Positions 1-11,807 of a DNA stretch of 64,000 bases are shown here, in pieces. A model generated the notes under the pieces. It saw nothing but the letters and a program-made list of their open reading frames with translations. It had not been told where the DNA came from and made no database searches. Source of the DNA: Ipomoea triloba (Eukaryota > Streptophyta > Magnoliopsida > Solanales > Convolvulaceae); assembly GCF_003576645.1 (NCBI RefSeq), contig NC_044925.1, forward strand, positions 4,522,941 through 4,586,940, written 5' to 3'. Within the stretch, counting starts at the first letter, position 1, and each line of letters begins with the position of its first letter. Made by a program: the position numbers and the translations under genes.

Positions 1-298
1 GAAATAACTTAATTGCCCTTGAGAATGGCGGTGCCATCGAAGTCGGAGGACTAAAAGTGATTGATTTAAAAGTTGAAGACTAAAAGTGACGGTGCCATCA
101 AAGTCGGGTGACCTCCACTGATATTTACTCTTATTATGCTATATATGGTGAGAAACACTTTTGCCTAGTCGTAAGTTTGTTACGATAAGATATTATACCT
201 TTGAAGATAGTGATTGGAATTTCTTTATTAATATGCATAATTAAAATTAGTGATAGGTTAAAAGGAATTGCACAAAGTTGCAAGGTAGGTTGCACTTA
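1..298. other. AT-rich intergenic DNA, no gene seen
   Basis: Bases 1-120 hold a short imperfect direct repeat (gactaaaagtga and gtgccatc each occur twice). The rest is AT-rich with stops in all frames. No gene or recognised mobile element is visible. Confidence 0.5.
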
Positions 299-1296
299 AC
301 TTCAAAAGTGTAGACGTTACTTCTCTTTCTATTTTGTTCTTTTCTTTTTTCTTTAATATATTTTTTAAATAAGTGGATGATGATGATGATGCGGAAATAG
401 CTAAAATTGGTTGATGATGTAGAGTGGAAATATTCCCCATCCTAAGTCTAGCTGTTAAAATTGGCTCGACCCGTCAAGTTAGACATACACGTTTAACCTT
501 GATTTTAGACAGGATAGGTAGGAGATTTTTTCAACCTGACTCATTTATTCCGGGTAAATTTTACTGTGGACCATGATCCAAAATAATGTCTTTTTTTTTT
601 TTTTAAATGAAAAGAAATGGAACTCGTTCTGTCCAACTAATTATGTTGTTATGACATATTTAGTTTCATTTTATATACAATATAGTTTCGTTATAACACA
701 ACTAAAGTATCATTTTGATTCAACTTCAGTTTCATTTGTCATTATACAATCAATATGTGAGACTTGTTATTGAATTTCAGTTTATACATACTGAAATTTA
801 ATTACAACACAACTTAAATATAATTATAATCCAACTACGCTTTCATTGGACAATATACTCTAAAATATGTAAAATTGTTATTCAGTTTCATTTTATGTGC
901 ACGGTAGTTTCATTACAACACAACTAAAATTTTTAGCTCCAATAGAAAATTTACTCATTAGTTATCATAAATTGATTGTTCGTACTATTAATTAAAAATA
1001 GAATTAAGTTATTAATTAAATATTGTCATGACGAAGGCTGAATTTGATGTGAAAAAATATTAAGTCTCTAGTACTACTCATTTTAAAATTAATGATGGAG
1101 CGAGAGATGGAATTATTATTTCACTTTTTTTAAACAAAATTCAAAAGTAAAAGTATAAATTCAAAAAAGAGTGAAATATAGAAAAATTAGCCTGGAGTAC
1201 TCCGGAAAGACAGAAATCGGAGTACATAATTGACAACCCAATTGAAGTAATGATACTATGTTCGGAAAGTTCTAAATAGAGGTGATGTGGGATTGT

Positions 1297-1553
1297 ACGC
1301 AAATTATACCGTCGACTGCGCAATCAAAATGACGTCGTTTTGATTAATGAAAATAGACAGATGAAACGGTATCTCTTCCGCGCAACTACAGTTCCCTTTT
1401 AACACAACTACAGTATCAGTTCAACACAATTACAGTTCCAAACGGATGAAACGACATCTGTTTCACACATCCCTTTCAACACAAACATAACTACAGTATC
1501 ATTCATGACTATGATTCACAATACATTGTGAACCATGGTCCACGGTATCACAA
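1297..1553. mobile_element. MITE, Mutator-type GGACC-TIR family
   Basis: It starts near gcaaattataccgt and ends near ggtccacggtatcac, so its ends are inverted copies of each other. The interior has the acgacgtcgtttt block and repeated acaactacag typical of this family in the window. The flanks share gattgta, consistent with a decayed 9-bp target duplication. The intact 38510-39079 member is the best reference copy. Confidence 0.55.
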
Positions 1554-2434
1554 CGGCGATTGTAGGCAACATACAACACAACACGTAACTAATACTATGT
1601 TCGGAATGTTCTAAATAGAGGTGATGTGGGGCAACATACAACACAACACGTAACTAACTACCATAAATAATTATACAATAGACAATGATCCACGTTGTAG
1701 GGTATATCTTTAGTCTAAAATGATTTCAAATTGTGTGCTATATAGTATGTATCTTCATTTAACAGATTAATTATGCAATTATAAATACATTTTAGATACA
1801 TAATACGTCAATGGTAAGCACATCATTTAAATTGCAAATACATAATATGTTATTATAGTAAGTACAAAATGTATTAATGGAAATCATATAATATGTTAAC
1901 TGCGAATATATAATCTTAATGTTTTTTGGAATCAGGGTTCACAATACAAGGGTAGAAAATGATCCTGGTATAATAGTATATAATTTATTTTATATGGATA
2001 TCTGAAGTGTACGTACAACTCTTTGGTTTTTCTTTTTTTATTTTTTATTTTTTTTATATACCTTAACGTATTTATTTTTTTTAATTTTATATTAATAAAT
2101 GTATTATGTTAATTGAAAATTGTGTAAAAAGTAGCAAGGCGATGTCGTCCTCAAGAAGTGGATTAAAGTGGAGCTGATCGAAAATGATTAAGCACAAGAG
2201 CGTAGAATGTTGATAAACACTATTTTATTTATTTAATTTAGATTGATTCTTATACCACGTAATGAATTATTTTAATTTATTTAACATTATATTTATTTTA
2301 AACTGTATTTTATATATCAACGAATAAATAATTATTAACAGTTTAAAAAATATATATATAATAATTATTTAAATAATTAAGTTTAATGATTATTTTCAGC
2401 CATTAGGATTTTATATTTATATTGTTATTATATA

Positions 2435-2697
2435 CTCTCTCTATCCTATTTTATCTGTCAAACTTACTATTCATTTGTGAAATTAACTCTTTCTTCTTTG
2501 TTTATTTTCTTTATTATTTTTTACTTGTTTTTAAATTTGCTTTTTTTTTTTTGTGTTTAATAGTACTTTTATGTATTTTCTAAATATATAAATTTTGTAT
2601 ATTAACACTAAACTTAATATTATTAAAAGTTGAAGTAAAAATAACCTCAGTCAAGTATTGTTAACCGAATTAGACACATAAAATAAGATCGGGAGAG
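2435..2697. mobile_element. Stowaway-like MITE
   Basis: The left end ctctctctatcctatttta and the right end, read in reverse as ctctcccgatcttatttta, form terminal inverted repeats. TA dinucleotides flank both ends, the target duplication of Tc1/mariner-Stowaway MITEs. The element is absent from the matching position of duplication copy 2, so it probably inserted after the duplication. It is non-coding. Confidence 0.7.
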
Positions 2698-2811
2698 TAA
2701 TTAATAATAGTTGGACCTAATTAGTTGATGGTGGAATAAAATAGGCTTAATAGGCCCATTTAAAATAATCTTATATGTTCTGAAGTCCAAATCATTGAGA
2801 ATGGTAAATTA

Positions 2812-3000
2812 TTGTGTGGATCATGGTCCACACAATGTTATGTGGATTATAATAAAAAGTATATTTTTAATATATTAAAGTACATTATTTGTATACTGAA
2901 TGTAAAATATACAAAATAATGTATTTTAATTACTCAAATAATATACTTTTATCGGAATACAATGTACATTATTTGATAGTATGGACCGCACAACTGTAAT
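2812..3000. mobile_element. Short palindromic repeat with GGTCCAC ends
   Basis: Complementary ends (gtgtggatcatggtccaca and atggaccgcacaactg) bracket an AT-rich core with repeated gtacattattt. Related sequence occurs at 19040-19215 and 29575-29690 inside OSC1 introns. It interrupts duplication copy 1. Non-autonomous; the superfamily is not certain. Confidence 0.45.
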
Positions 3001-3561
3001 GATTGCTTTAGAAGGGAACCGTGTACCATGATCCAAACCGGTGCCGTTTCTTTTAATGAAAAGAAATAACACGCGTCTGCACTGTTCCACGTAAATTATC
3101 TTTGTTTGTATAACATATTCAATTTCATTTTATATACACTGCAGTTTCATTTTATATAACTACAGTTTCATTCGACATTATACACTCAAATATGTGAAAC
3201 TGTTATTCAGTTCATTTTACATACACTATAGTTTCATTACAACTCAACTACAATATCATTTCGATATAACTACAGTTTCAACGGACAGTTTTGCACGGGC
3301 TTCAAAAGTGTAAACGTTTACACTTCTCTTTCTATTTTCTTTTTTCTTTTTTCTTTAATATATTTTTTAAATAAGTGGATGATGATGATGATGTGGAAAT
3401 AGCCGAAATTGGTTGATGATTTAGAGTGGAAATATTCCCTTCGTATTCTAGAGTCGAGCTGTCAAAACTGGCCAAACTCGTCAGGTTAGACACGTTTAAC
3501 CCTAATTTTAGACGGGCCAGCTAGGAGATTTTTCCAACCCGACTCTTTTAACCCGACCAGC

Positions 3562-4246
3562 AAACTTTACTGTGGACCATGGTCCAAAACCGTGTCGTTT
3601 TTTTTAATGAAAAGAAACGGAACCCGTTTTGTCCAACTAATTATGTTATTATGACATATTTAGTTTCATTTTATATACACTGTAGTTTTATTACAACAAA
3701 ACTAAAGTATCATTTTGATTCAACTTCAGTTTCATTTGCCATTATACAATCAATATGTGAGACTCGTTATTGAATTTCATTTTATACCTACTGTAGTTTT
3801 ATTACACATACACCACTAAAGTATAATTATAATTCAATTACAGTTCCATTGAACAATATACACTCAAATATGTGAAACTAACTGTTATTCAATTTCATTT
3901 TATATATGCATTGTAGTTTCATTACAACAAGTACACAACTAAAGTATCATTTTGATATAAATAAAGTTTAATTTCACTATATATACTCAATATATGAGAT
4001 CAGTTATTCATTTTCATTTTATACATACTGTAGTTTATTACCACACAACTAAAGTATCATTTTAATTCACCTACAGTTTCATTTGACAATGTGCACCTAA
4101 TACGTGAGACATATTATTCAGGTTCATTTTAAATACATTGTAGTTTCATTTTATTCTAAGCACATCATAAATACAGGAATAGTTAAATAATATAACCGAT
4201 CGTTTCTATAAGTAATGTCGTTTTTGGACCCTGGTCCACCATATAA
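3562..4246. mobile_element. Mutator-type MITE relic with internal subrepeats
   Basis: The ends tgtggaccatggtccaaaac and tttttggaccctggtcca are inverted. The interior is an irregular tandem of units rich in tatgtgaaactgttattca, tttcattttatac and actaaagtatcattt. A shorter relative lies at about 565-920 in duplication copy 1. Non-coding. Confidence 0.5.
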
Positions 4247-4757
4247 CAATTGTTTAACCCATTGGCTGTCCGGGTAAAACGGCCTAAACCCGAGTAACCC
4301 ACGAGTTACTCAGCCAGTAATATTTAAAAAAGAAATAGTCTAATACAATAAGTGTAAGTCCGTAGTCAGTACTCAATTATAAATCCCAAACCGTTTTTAA
4401 AAATGGGTTGGATCAAACCATAACCCGTTTCCCTAATTCGTGACGGGTTGGCCCGTTTTGATAGTTCTAATATAGATGCTAGTATAAATTGAAATAAAAA
4501 ACTTTACTCAGTTTAAAGGTTTTTAAAACAATTCAAGTGATAAGCAAGTGTTACATTATTTATTTAATTAATTCACATATAATCAATAAATGTAAAGAAA
4601 ATTCTTTAAAATTTCATAGACGTATATTGTGTAATATACTATTATCATGGCGACAAATCAATATTAGAAGATAATTAATTAATTTTAAAAGATAATCAGA
4701 ATTTATTATCTTTATTAATATTATTACAAGTTAATAAGATGAATTCAAATTCTTTGG

Positions 4758-4925
4758 TACACTACTTTTTTTTTTTGAAACACTCATGATTCTTTACAAG
4801 GTAGTATCAACTTCATCTACTCTATACTTTCTCAATATTTTCAGCTCAAAGAATCAATGCCCGCTCAATTAGGTTCGATCCTACACAGATGTGTTATCAC
4901 ACTACATAGTAGTTGGCTTTAAGAC
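4758..4925 (-). mobile_element. tRNA-derived SINE-like element
   Basis: The plus strand begins with a T run, so the element reads on the minus strand with a 3' A tail. The minus strand has a B-box-like gatcgaacc and, upstream, an A-box-like tagtgtgat. A second copy sits at about 36255-36450, also with its T run first, and shares gaaacactcatgattcttta next to the tail. Two dispersed copies with the same polarity and tail support a SINE. The 5' end is approximate. Confidence 0.55.
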
Positions 4926-5445
4926 GCAATTTGATTCAAAAATATTTTAATAAAGAAAATTTACTCATTTAGATGTATTATTACAGTACCACACTATTCA
5001 TTGCTTCTAAAATTTTAGCTCCAATAAAAAATTTACTCATTAGTTATCATAAATTGACTGTCCCTACTATTAATTAAAAATAGAACTAAGTTACTAATTA
5101 AATATTGTCATGATGAAGGTTGAATTTGATGTGAAAAATTATTAAGTCTCTAGTATTATTCATTTTAAAATTAATGATGGAGCGAGAGATGGAATTATTA
5201 TTTTACTTTTCTTAAACAAAATTCAAAACTAAAAGTATAAATTCAAAAAACAGTGAAATAGAGAAAAATTAGCCCGGAGTACACCGGAACGCCAGAAATC
5301 GCAGTACATAATTGACAACCCAATTGAGGTAATGATACTATGTTCAGAAAGTTCTAAATAGAGGTGATGTGAGATTGCGGGGCAACATACATAGAACACA
5401 ACACGTAACTAATACTATGTTCGGAATGTTCTGAATAGAGGGGAA

Positions 5446-5957
5446 TCGCAAATTATATCATGGACCGCGCATCAAAACGATATTGTTTTGATTAATGAAA
5501 ACAGATAGATGAAATGGCCTTCGTTCCGCGTCATTATGATCTCTTTCAGTTCATATACACTGCAGTTACATTTCAACAACACTGCAGTTACATTTCGATA
5601 TAACTACAGTTTCATTCGATAATATAAAAACAAAAATGTGAAACTGTTATTCAGCATCAGTTCATATACATTGCAGTTACATTTTGATATAACTACAGTT
5701 TCATTCGATAATATAAAACACAAATGTGAAACTGTTATTCAGTATCCGTTCATATACACTACAGTTACATTTCAACACAACTACAGTTACATTTCAACAC
5801 AACTACAGTTACATTTCGATATAACTATAGTTTGATTTGATAATATAAAAACAGATGTAAGGCAGTATCTTTTGAGATGAACTGTAGTATCAATTACGAA
5901 ACTCCGTCTCCCACTTACTGAAACGCCGTCGTTTTGTGATCACGGTCCACGGTTTAA
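5446..5957. mobile_element. MITE, Mutator-type GGACC-TIR family
   Basis: It starts cgcaaattatatcatgg and ends ggtccacggtttaacgactg, the family ends seen in the intact 38510 copy. The interior carries repeated acaactacagttacattt and gtgaaactgttattcag. The flanks (gaggggaat and agaggtgat) are compatible with a degraded 9-bp target duplication. Confidence 0.6.
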
Positions 5958-6281
5958 CGACTGAGAGGTGATGTGGGGCAACATACAACACAACACGTAA
6001 CTTACCATAAGTAATTATACAATAGACAATGATACACGTTGTATTGTAGATCCTTAGTCTAAAATGAATTCAAATTATATGTATAAAGTTAACATATTAT
6101 GTAACTTCATTTAACCGATTATGCAACTATAAATATATTTTCGATACATAATATGTATGTTAGCGGTAAGCACATCTTATTTTAATTGCAAATACATATA
6201 ATATGTTATTATAGTAAGTACATACTCCGTAATTTATTAATTGAAGTTATATAATATGTTAGCTGCAAACATATAATCTTA

Positions 6282-6747
6282 GGCTCCGTTTGGAAAGCAG
6301 GAAAATGGCTTCCGAAAAATGTTTTCTGGAAAATGAGTACCAGTGGTTGCGTTATAAAAATCTGTCTTGGTGTGCTTTGCTCATTTTCTGGAAAATGAGT
6401 AGAATTGTATAATTATATATTTTATTATTTTATTTAAAATATAAAATAATATCAAAAATATATAAATAATAATATTATTAAAAAATAAAAAATAAAAAGG
6501 TCCGGCTCTTGGTTCTGGCCGAAATCAGAGCAACTGGAATGGGAAAGATGGTCAATTTGGCCGAGAACATGCAAAACGACCATTTTGACCATTCCGGAAT
6601 TCCGTAAGTCATTTTACAAAAAAATGAACTGATTTTCCTCGGTCAACGGAAAACATTTTTCTTTGACCGCATTCCCGGACGTTGCCAAACACCGAAAACT
6701 CAAAAAATATTTTTCGGAAGTCATTTTACGAGTTACTAAACACACCC
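6282..6747. mobile_element. Tourist-like (PIF/Harbinger) MITE
   Basis: The left end ggctccgtttggaaagc and the right end, read in reverse as gggtgtgtttagtaactc, form inverted repeats that continue inward (ggaaaatggcttccgaaaaat against aaaatgacttccgaaaaat). TTA flanks both sides (6279-6281 and 6748-6750), the Tourist target duplication. The paralogous empty site is at 1916-1918 in duplication copy 1, where a single tta joins the two flanks. Confidence 0.85.
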
Positions 6748-7291
6748 TTAATATTTTTTTGAGATCAGAGTTCACAATGCAAGGTAGAAAATGATCCATA
6801 ATATAACAGTATACGTTTTATTTTATATGGATATCTCATCGTGTAATATAATTGAAGTGTACGTACAACTCTTTGTTTGTTTGTTTGTTTAATTTTTTTT
6901 TTTAAACCTTAACGTGTTCATTTTTTTTAAAGTTTCATATTAATAAATGCATTATGTTAATTGAAAATTGTGTAAAAAGTAGTAAGAGAATGAAGAAATG
7001 TCGTCCTCAATCGAAGTGGAGTTGATTGAATACTAAATAGTTAAGCACAAGAGTGTAGAGTGTTGATAAACGAATAGAAAAAGATCCGGTGGATTTACCA
7101 AATAAAAAAGAGTGTAGAGTGTTGATGAACACTATTTTTATAATTAATTTAGATTGACTCTTATAATAAATTAGTTTTATTTATTTAACATTATATTTAT
7201 TTTAAAATTTATTTTATATTTTGAATTAATATAATAATTATTTAAATAATTAAGTTTATGATTATTTTGGGCCATAATTGTATATTGATAT

Positions 7292-7727
7292 TAGGGGTGT
7301 AAATGAGCCCAGCAGTTCACGAGCTGCTAGCGAGCTGCTAGCGAGCCACTCGGTCAAAGCTCGGTTCGAGCTAGGTCAAATTCGAGCTCGAGCCAAGCTT
7401 GAACGGCTCGTTTAATAATCAAGCCGAGCTTGATCTCTAATGTCTTAGGCTCGTGGTTCGTCGAGTCGCTCGCGAGCCATATATATATATACATATAAAA
7501 TTACAGTTTATTTTTAATTGAAACATGAATTTAAAATCAAACAGATTAAATTTGAGCTCAAAATCGAACACAAACTTGAGTTCAACCCTAATCTCGAGCA
7601 CGAATTCAAGCTCGAACTTGAGCTCAAGATCGAGTTCGAACAATCGAGCTCGAGCAGCTCGAAAATTGGCGAGCTCGAGCTCGACCCACCCCATGCTCGA
7701 ACTCGGCTCGGCTCGTTTACACCCCTA
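7292..7727. mobile_element. hAT-like MITE with taggggtgtaaa ends
   Basis: It starts taggggtgtaaatgagc and ends gctcgtttacacccct plus a. A perfect 8-bp target duplication attgatat flanks it (7284-7291 and 7728-7735), as hAT elements make. The interior is saturated with gagctcga-type words in both orientations, so the whole element can fold. Copy 1 of the segmental duplication has only tatatttatattgtta at this place, an empty-site relative. Small open frames inside it are low-complexity artefacts. Confidence 0.88.
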
Positions 7728-7977
7728 ATTGATATTGTTATTATATTATTAATAAGTGTTAGGACTTGTTTTCAAAAAAAAAATAAGTGTTAGGACTTAA
7801 TTTGGTGGAATAAAATAGGCTTAGTTGGCCCATTTAGAATCATCTTATATGTTCTGAAGCCCAAATTCTTTAGAAGGGAAAATTATCAGTAGTTATGCCG
7901 TGGACCCAGGTCCTCCAATACAACGTCGTTTTACAATTAAAAAAAAAAATTAACGGCGGCTCCTCATCGCAACACAA

Positions 7978-8440
7978 CACAAACTCTACATTCACAGACC
8001 CTATACTCTACATTCACAAATTGAAAACTCCACATTCACACATTACAAGGCTATATGTTTAGTAACTATATTACCACTGTTATGCATTCACACATTCAAA
8101 GCTCTATATTCACAGGTCCTATACTCCATATTCACAACTTGGGAACTCCACATTCACACATTACAGGGCTACAAGTTGCTAGAACTCTGTTAACTCTAGT
8201 GCAGATTCACACATTCATAACTCTACATTCACAAATTCTATACTCCACATTCACAATTTGAAACATCCACATTCACACATTTCAGGGCAGCTAGAACTCT
8301 GTTAACTCTACTACAGATTGACACATTCATAACTCTACATTCACAAATTCTATACTCCATATTCACACATCCATAACTCTATATTCACAAATTCTATACT
8401 CCATATTCACAATTTGAAACCTTCATATTCTCACATTTCA
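7978..8440. repeat. Degenerate minisatellite, cattcaca units
   Basis: This is an irregular tandem of words such as ctctacattcacaaattc, tatactccatattcaca and actccacattcacacatt, with unit spacing that varies over roughly 45-60 bp. It lies between blocks with cccaggtc and acaacgtcgttt or acaatgtcgttt (7905-7940 and 8508-8535), so it is probably the expanded core of a GGTC-TIR MITE. The open frame across it is a repeat artefact. Confidence 0.6.
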
Positions 8441-8460
8441 GGGCTATATGTTTAGTAATT

Positions 8461-8495
<35 letters not shown>

Positions 8496-8881
8496 TAGTG
8501 AAACGAGACCCAGGTCAAAACAATGTCGTTTCTTTTAAATTGTCATATCAGAGAGAGTGAGAATTTGAGATGTATAGGTTACAAGGGATGGAGTATAGGT
8601 CAACTACATACTCTGGTGATTATGATTTCCCATTAAATCATTAATTCCGACCATCAAATTTAATTTTTATTTTATTTTATTTTATTTTATTTTTGATTAA
8701 AATCCATGGCGGGATCCATAGAATCTACACCGTGACGTAGACAACGTCATATACTATACTAGAGTTCTTTTTCAAGTTAGCTTTTGACTGCAGGAAAAAA
8801 TTATATTACCATGAATAAAAAAAATATTATGAAGAATAAAAAGTGCTAAACAATACAGTAATATAATGGATTATAAAAGTA

Positions 8882-8886
8882 GTGCA
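8882..8886. other. Target-site duplication, left, of copia element
   Basis: GTGCA directly precedes the left LTR and is matched by GTGCA at 13290-13294 after the right LTR. A perfect 5-bp duplication fits Ty1-copia integrase. Confidence 0.9.
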
Positions 8887-9046
8887 GATGAGAACAGAGT
8901 GTATGTATTCAATAATGTTCAATTCAATATAATGATGAAGACCAGAGTATATATACAAGAGTAGTCTCAAGTAGACTCGAATTGATAGTCCTAGTATGAC
9001 TTGAATTGATAGTCCTAGTATGACTCATATACATAGAGTCCTAATA
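8887..9046 (-). repeat. 3' LTR of the copia element
   Basis: 160 bp, from gatgagaacag to gtcctaata on the plus strand; on the element strand it starts TATTAGGACTC. This is unlike the canonical TG...CA ends, but the boundaries are fixed by the target duplication and the polypurine tract. It pairs with 13130-13289. Confidence 0.92.
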
Positions 9047-9057
9047 CTCCCCCTCAA
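9047..9057 (-). other. Polypurine tract of the copia element
   Basis: The minus strand reads TTGAGGGGGAG immediately before the 3' LTR, the expected plus-strand primer position. It overlaps the last codon and stop (TGA at 9056-9054) of the pol frame. Confidence 0.8.
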
Positions 9058-10490
9058 GCGCAGGGTAAGCTAGCAACTTGCAGCTTGTCTCTAAGAAAAG
9101 AGAACCGAGGTCCGGGAAGAGCCTTTGTGAAAATATCTGCAAGTTGATCTTTGGTTGAAATAAAATTGACCTGAATTGCACCAATAGCAACGTTGTCCCT
9201 GACAAAGTGATAATCAATCTCAACATGCTTGGTACGAGCATGAAAGATTGAATTAGCACACATGTATGTAGCACCAAGGTTGTCACACCAGAGCTTAGGT
9301 GCAGGAACATTAGTGATATTGATTTCACGCAGTAGCGACATAATCCAGGTGACTTCAGCACATACATCCGCCAGAGCCTTGTATTCCGCCTCCGTAGAAG
9401 ATCTGGCCACTGTCCGTTGCTTTTTGCAGACCCAAGATATAAGATTGGTGCCCAAGAACACAGCATAGCCACTGGTAGATTTCCGGTCATCCGGACATTC
9501 AGCCCAATCAGAGTCTGAAAAGGCATGCAGTTCCCTGGACATCGAACGATTCACACGCAAACCATAAGTCAGTGTACCTTTAACATACCGAAGCACTCGT
9601 TTCAGCTGCTCCCAGTGTGATACCGCAGGAACATGCATATGTTGGCAGAGCTGGTTGACCGCAAAGGATAGATCAGGACGAGTGACCGTGAGATATTGAA
9701 GAGCACCAGCCAGACTCCTGAATTGAGTTGGGTCATCATACGGATCCGTATCAGAAGTAGACAACTTCGTGGTGGATACAGGAATAGCCAAAGGCTTGCA
9801 CTCAGACATACCAGCACGTTTTAAGATATCAGTCATATACCGTTGCTGAGAAAGAATAATGGTATTGTCACTCCTAACCACCTCAATACCCAGGAAGAAC
9901 CCTGGTTCACCAAGATCCCGAATCTTGAAAGCAGTAGACAACTTTGACAATAAATCAGTCACAAGCTTGGGATCATTCCCCATCACAAGTATATCATCAA
10001 CATAAACAAGTAAATAAACACAGGCAGTATCTTGAGAGAGCAAGAATAAAGACACATCTGTTTTAGACCAAGCTCTAGGAGCCTGCTTTAAACCATACAA
10101 GGACCGTTTCAACAAGCACACATGATCAGGTAAGAGAGCATCAACATAACCAGGAGGCTGGCGCTTGTACACGGTCTCGGTGAGATGACCATTCAAGAAA
10201 GCATTATGAATGTCGAGCTGTCGTATAACCCAACCAGAAGAGACATCTAAACTCAAAAGTAACCTGACTGTTGTTGGTTTAACAACCGGGCTGAATGTAT
10301 CAAAAAAATCTTGACCAGGCACTTGATTGAAACCCTTGGCCACCAACCGCGCCTTGTGTCTTTCTATTGAGCCATCAGCCTTTCGTTTCGTACGAAAGAC
10401 CCACTTGCAGCCAACCACATTCATACCTAGACTAGGAGGAACAAGATCCCAAGTGTGATTGTGCAAAAGAGCATTGAACTCCTGATCCAT
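9054..10490 (-). CDS. Copia Pol C-terminal part: reverse transcriptase and RNase H
   Basis: A 478-residue open frame. It opens with the typical start of the copia RT domain (MDQEFNALLHNHTWDLVP, then GCKWVFRTK). The RT active site is visible as YVDDILVMGN. RNase H follows with SDSDWAECPDDRKSTSGY and ARSSTEAEYKALA, and the end has HVEIDYHFVRD. Between APRAW and KTDVSLFLL the usual stretch of about 16-20 residues is missing without loss of frame, so the RT is probably inactive. The frame is the same as gag (codons in register with 13100) but is cut off upstream by a TAG at 10505-10503. Confidence 0.9.
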   Translation of the reverse strand: MDQEFNALLHNHTWDLVPPSLGMNVVGCKWVFRTKRKADGSIERHKARLVAKGFNQVPGQDFFDTFSPVVKPTTVRLLLSLDVSSGWVIRQLDIHNAFLNGHLTETVYKRQPPGYVDALLPDHVCLLKRSLYGLKQAPRAWSKTDVSLFLLSQDTACVYLLVYVDDILVMGNDPKLVTDLLSKLSTAFKIRDLGEPGFFLGIEVVRSDNTIILSQQRYMTDILKRAGMSECKPLAIPVSTTKLSTSDTDPYDDPTQFRSLAGALQYLTVTRPDLSFAVNQLCQHMHVPAVSHWEQLKRVLRYVKGTLTYGLRVNRSMSRELHAFSDSDWAECPDDRKSTSGYAVFLGTNLISWVCKKQRTVARSSTEAEYKALADVCAEVTWIMSLLREINITNVPAPKLWCDNLGATYMCANSIFHARTKHVEIDYHFVRDNVAIGAIQVNFISTKDQLADIFTKALPGPRFSFLRDKLQVASLPCA

Positions 10491-10502
10491 AGCATCCCGC
10501 CA

Positions 10503-11807
10503 CTAAGGATACTTGACTGCTTGAGTATAACACGTGGGTTCAGAAGGACAAACCTGAGCAGATAAGGCAACATGCGGATCAACAGATATACTCCTAGTGG
10601 CCATGGCATGAGTCCGAATAGTTGGCCTGGTGGATCGGCCACGGGGACGACCCCGTCTCTGCGTAGGAGCAGTGACTGTAGTAGGAGCATGCGAGTCGGA
10701 CACTGCAGGAGTGGAGATAGGAGGCACGTGTAGCACAGACTCAGCCCAAGGTCGAGGGGCAGCAGCAGGAGAGGATGGCGCAGTGGTGGGAACAAAGGGA
10801 AATACCTGCTCATCAAACCGCACATGTCTACAAATATAGATTTTGTTAGTATGTAAATCCATGCATCTATACCCCCTAAAAGACTCTGGATATCCCAAAA
10901 AAACACACGGAGTGGACTTATAGGACATCTTGTGTCTATTATAAGGACGCAGATGAGGATAGCAGAGACAACCAAACACACGAAGGAAGGAATAAGACGG
11001 AGGGGATCTATGCAATAAGAGATGAGGACTCGAATTACGTAATATACTAGATGGCATTTTATTGATCAAATAGACAGTAGTTTCAAAGGCATAGTCCCAG
11101 AAACGATAAGGAACAGAAGCACGAGCCATAAGTGTAAGACCGGTCTCAACAATATGTCTGTGCTTCCGTTCGACACGACCATTCTGTTCATGAGTGTAGG
11201 CACAAGACTGCCTATGATTAATACCTAACGTAACAAACAGAGAATGCAATTTTTTGTACTCGGCACCAAGATCAGATTGTATAGCCTCGATTTTGCGACT
11301 GAAATATCGCTCAACTAAAGCACGAAAAGAATCAAATATAGCATAGAAATCTGATTTTAAACGCATAGGAAAGAACCATGTATATCGGGAATGGTCATCA
11401 ACAAAAATAACGAAATATCGATAGCCAGTAGATGACAACACAAGAGCTGGTCCCCAAATATCAGTATAAATTAAGTCAAGAACATTCGAACTAACAGTAT
11501 CAAGACGAGGTAAAGGAAACGAGCAGACTTGCCCAACTGACACGCAGAACAAAGACTAGGAGTACAACTAGTAGACCTAACCGAACTAATGACAGAACAA
11601 GAAGGTAGAATACGACTTAAAACCCGCTGATGAGGATGACCCAGGCGATCATGCCACACCGACGAGGACGCACGAGAAGAAACAAGAGCTTGAGGACCAG
11701 GCTGAGAAGTTGGAACGGGCAACGCGTACAACCCGCCTGAGCTACTGCCGCGTAGAAGAGTCGCCCTGGTGGTGATATCCTTCACAAGAAAGAAAGAAGG
11801 GTGAAAC
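10503..11807 (-). pseudogene. Copia integrase region, frameshifted
   Basis: It encodes the GAG-preintegrase/HHCC zinc-binding segment (WHDRLGHPHQ, then CSACQLGKSARF) and the catalytic core (IYTDIWGPALV, FVDDHSRYTWFF, EQNGRVERKHRHIVE). The zinc-finger part lies in a different frame from gag and from the catalytic core. The frame shifts near 11810, in a run of six T on the coding strand, and returns near 11515. A TAG at 10505-10503 then separates it from the RT domain. The two single-base shifts cancel each other, which could be decay or assembly indels at homopolymers. Confidence 0.88.

Larger units (their letters stand above)
299..3045 (+). repeat. Tandem segmental duplication, copy 1
   Basis: Blocks of this segment recur in the same order and orientation in 3300-7905. 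Examples are 299-440 with 3300-3440, 930-1130 with 5006-5210, 1720-1990 with 6055-6810, 2100-2220 with 6945-7070, and 2740-2790 with 7810-7860. The copies are clearly diverged and differ by nested insertions. Copy 1 lacks the Tourist and hAT MITEs of copy 2 but carries its own Stowaway-like MITE. No coding sequence is recognisable. Boundaries are by eye. Confidence 0.75.
3300..7905 (+). repeat. Tandem segmental duplication, copy 2
   Basis: This is the second copy of the segment at 299-3045. It is longer because of extra material: a Mutator-type repeat at about 3562-4246, a SINE-like element near 4758, a Tourist-like MITE at 6282-6747 and an hAT-like MITE at 7292-7727. Copy 1 serves as the empty-site comparison for the last two. 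No gene is visible. Confidence 0.75.

Noticed and set aside
7437..7793. Overlapping 67-91 codon frames on both strands
   Set aside because: They lie in the low-complexity gagctcga core of an hAT-like MITE with matching ends and target duplication.
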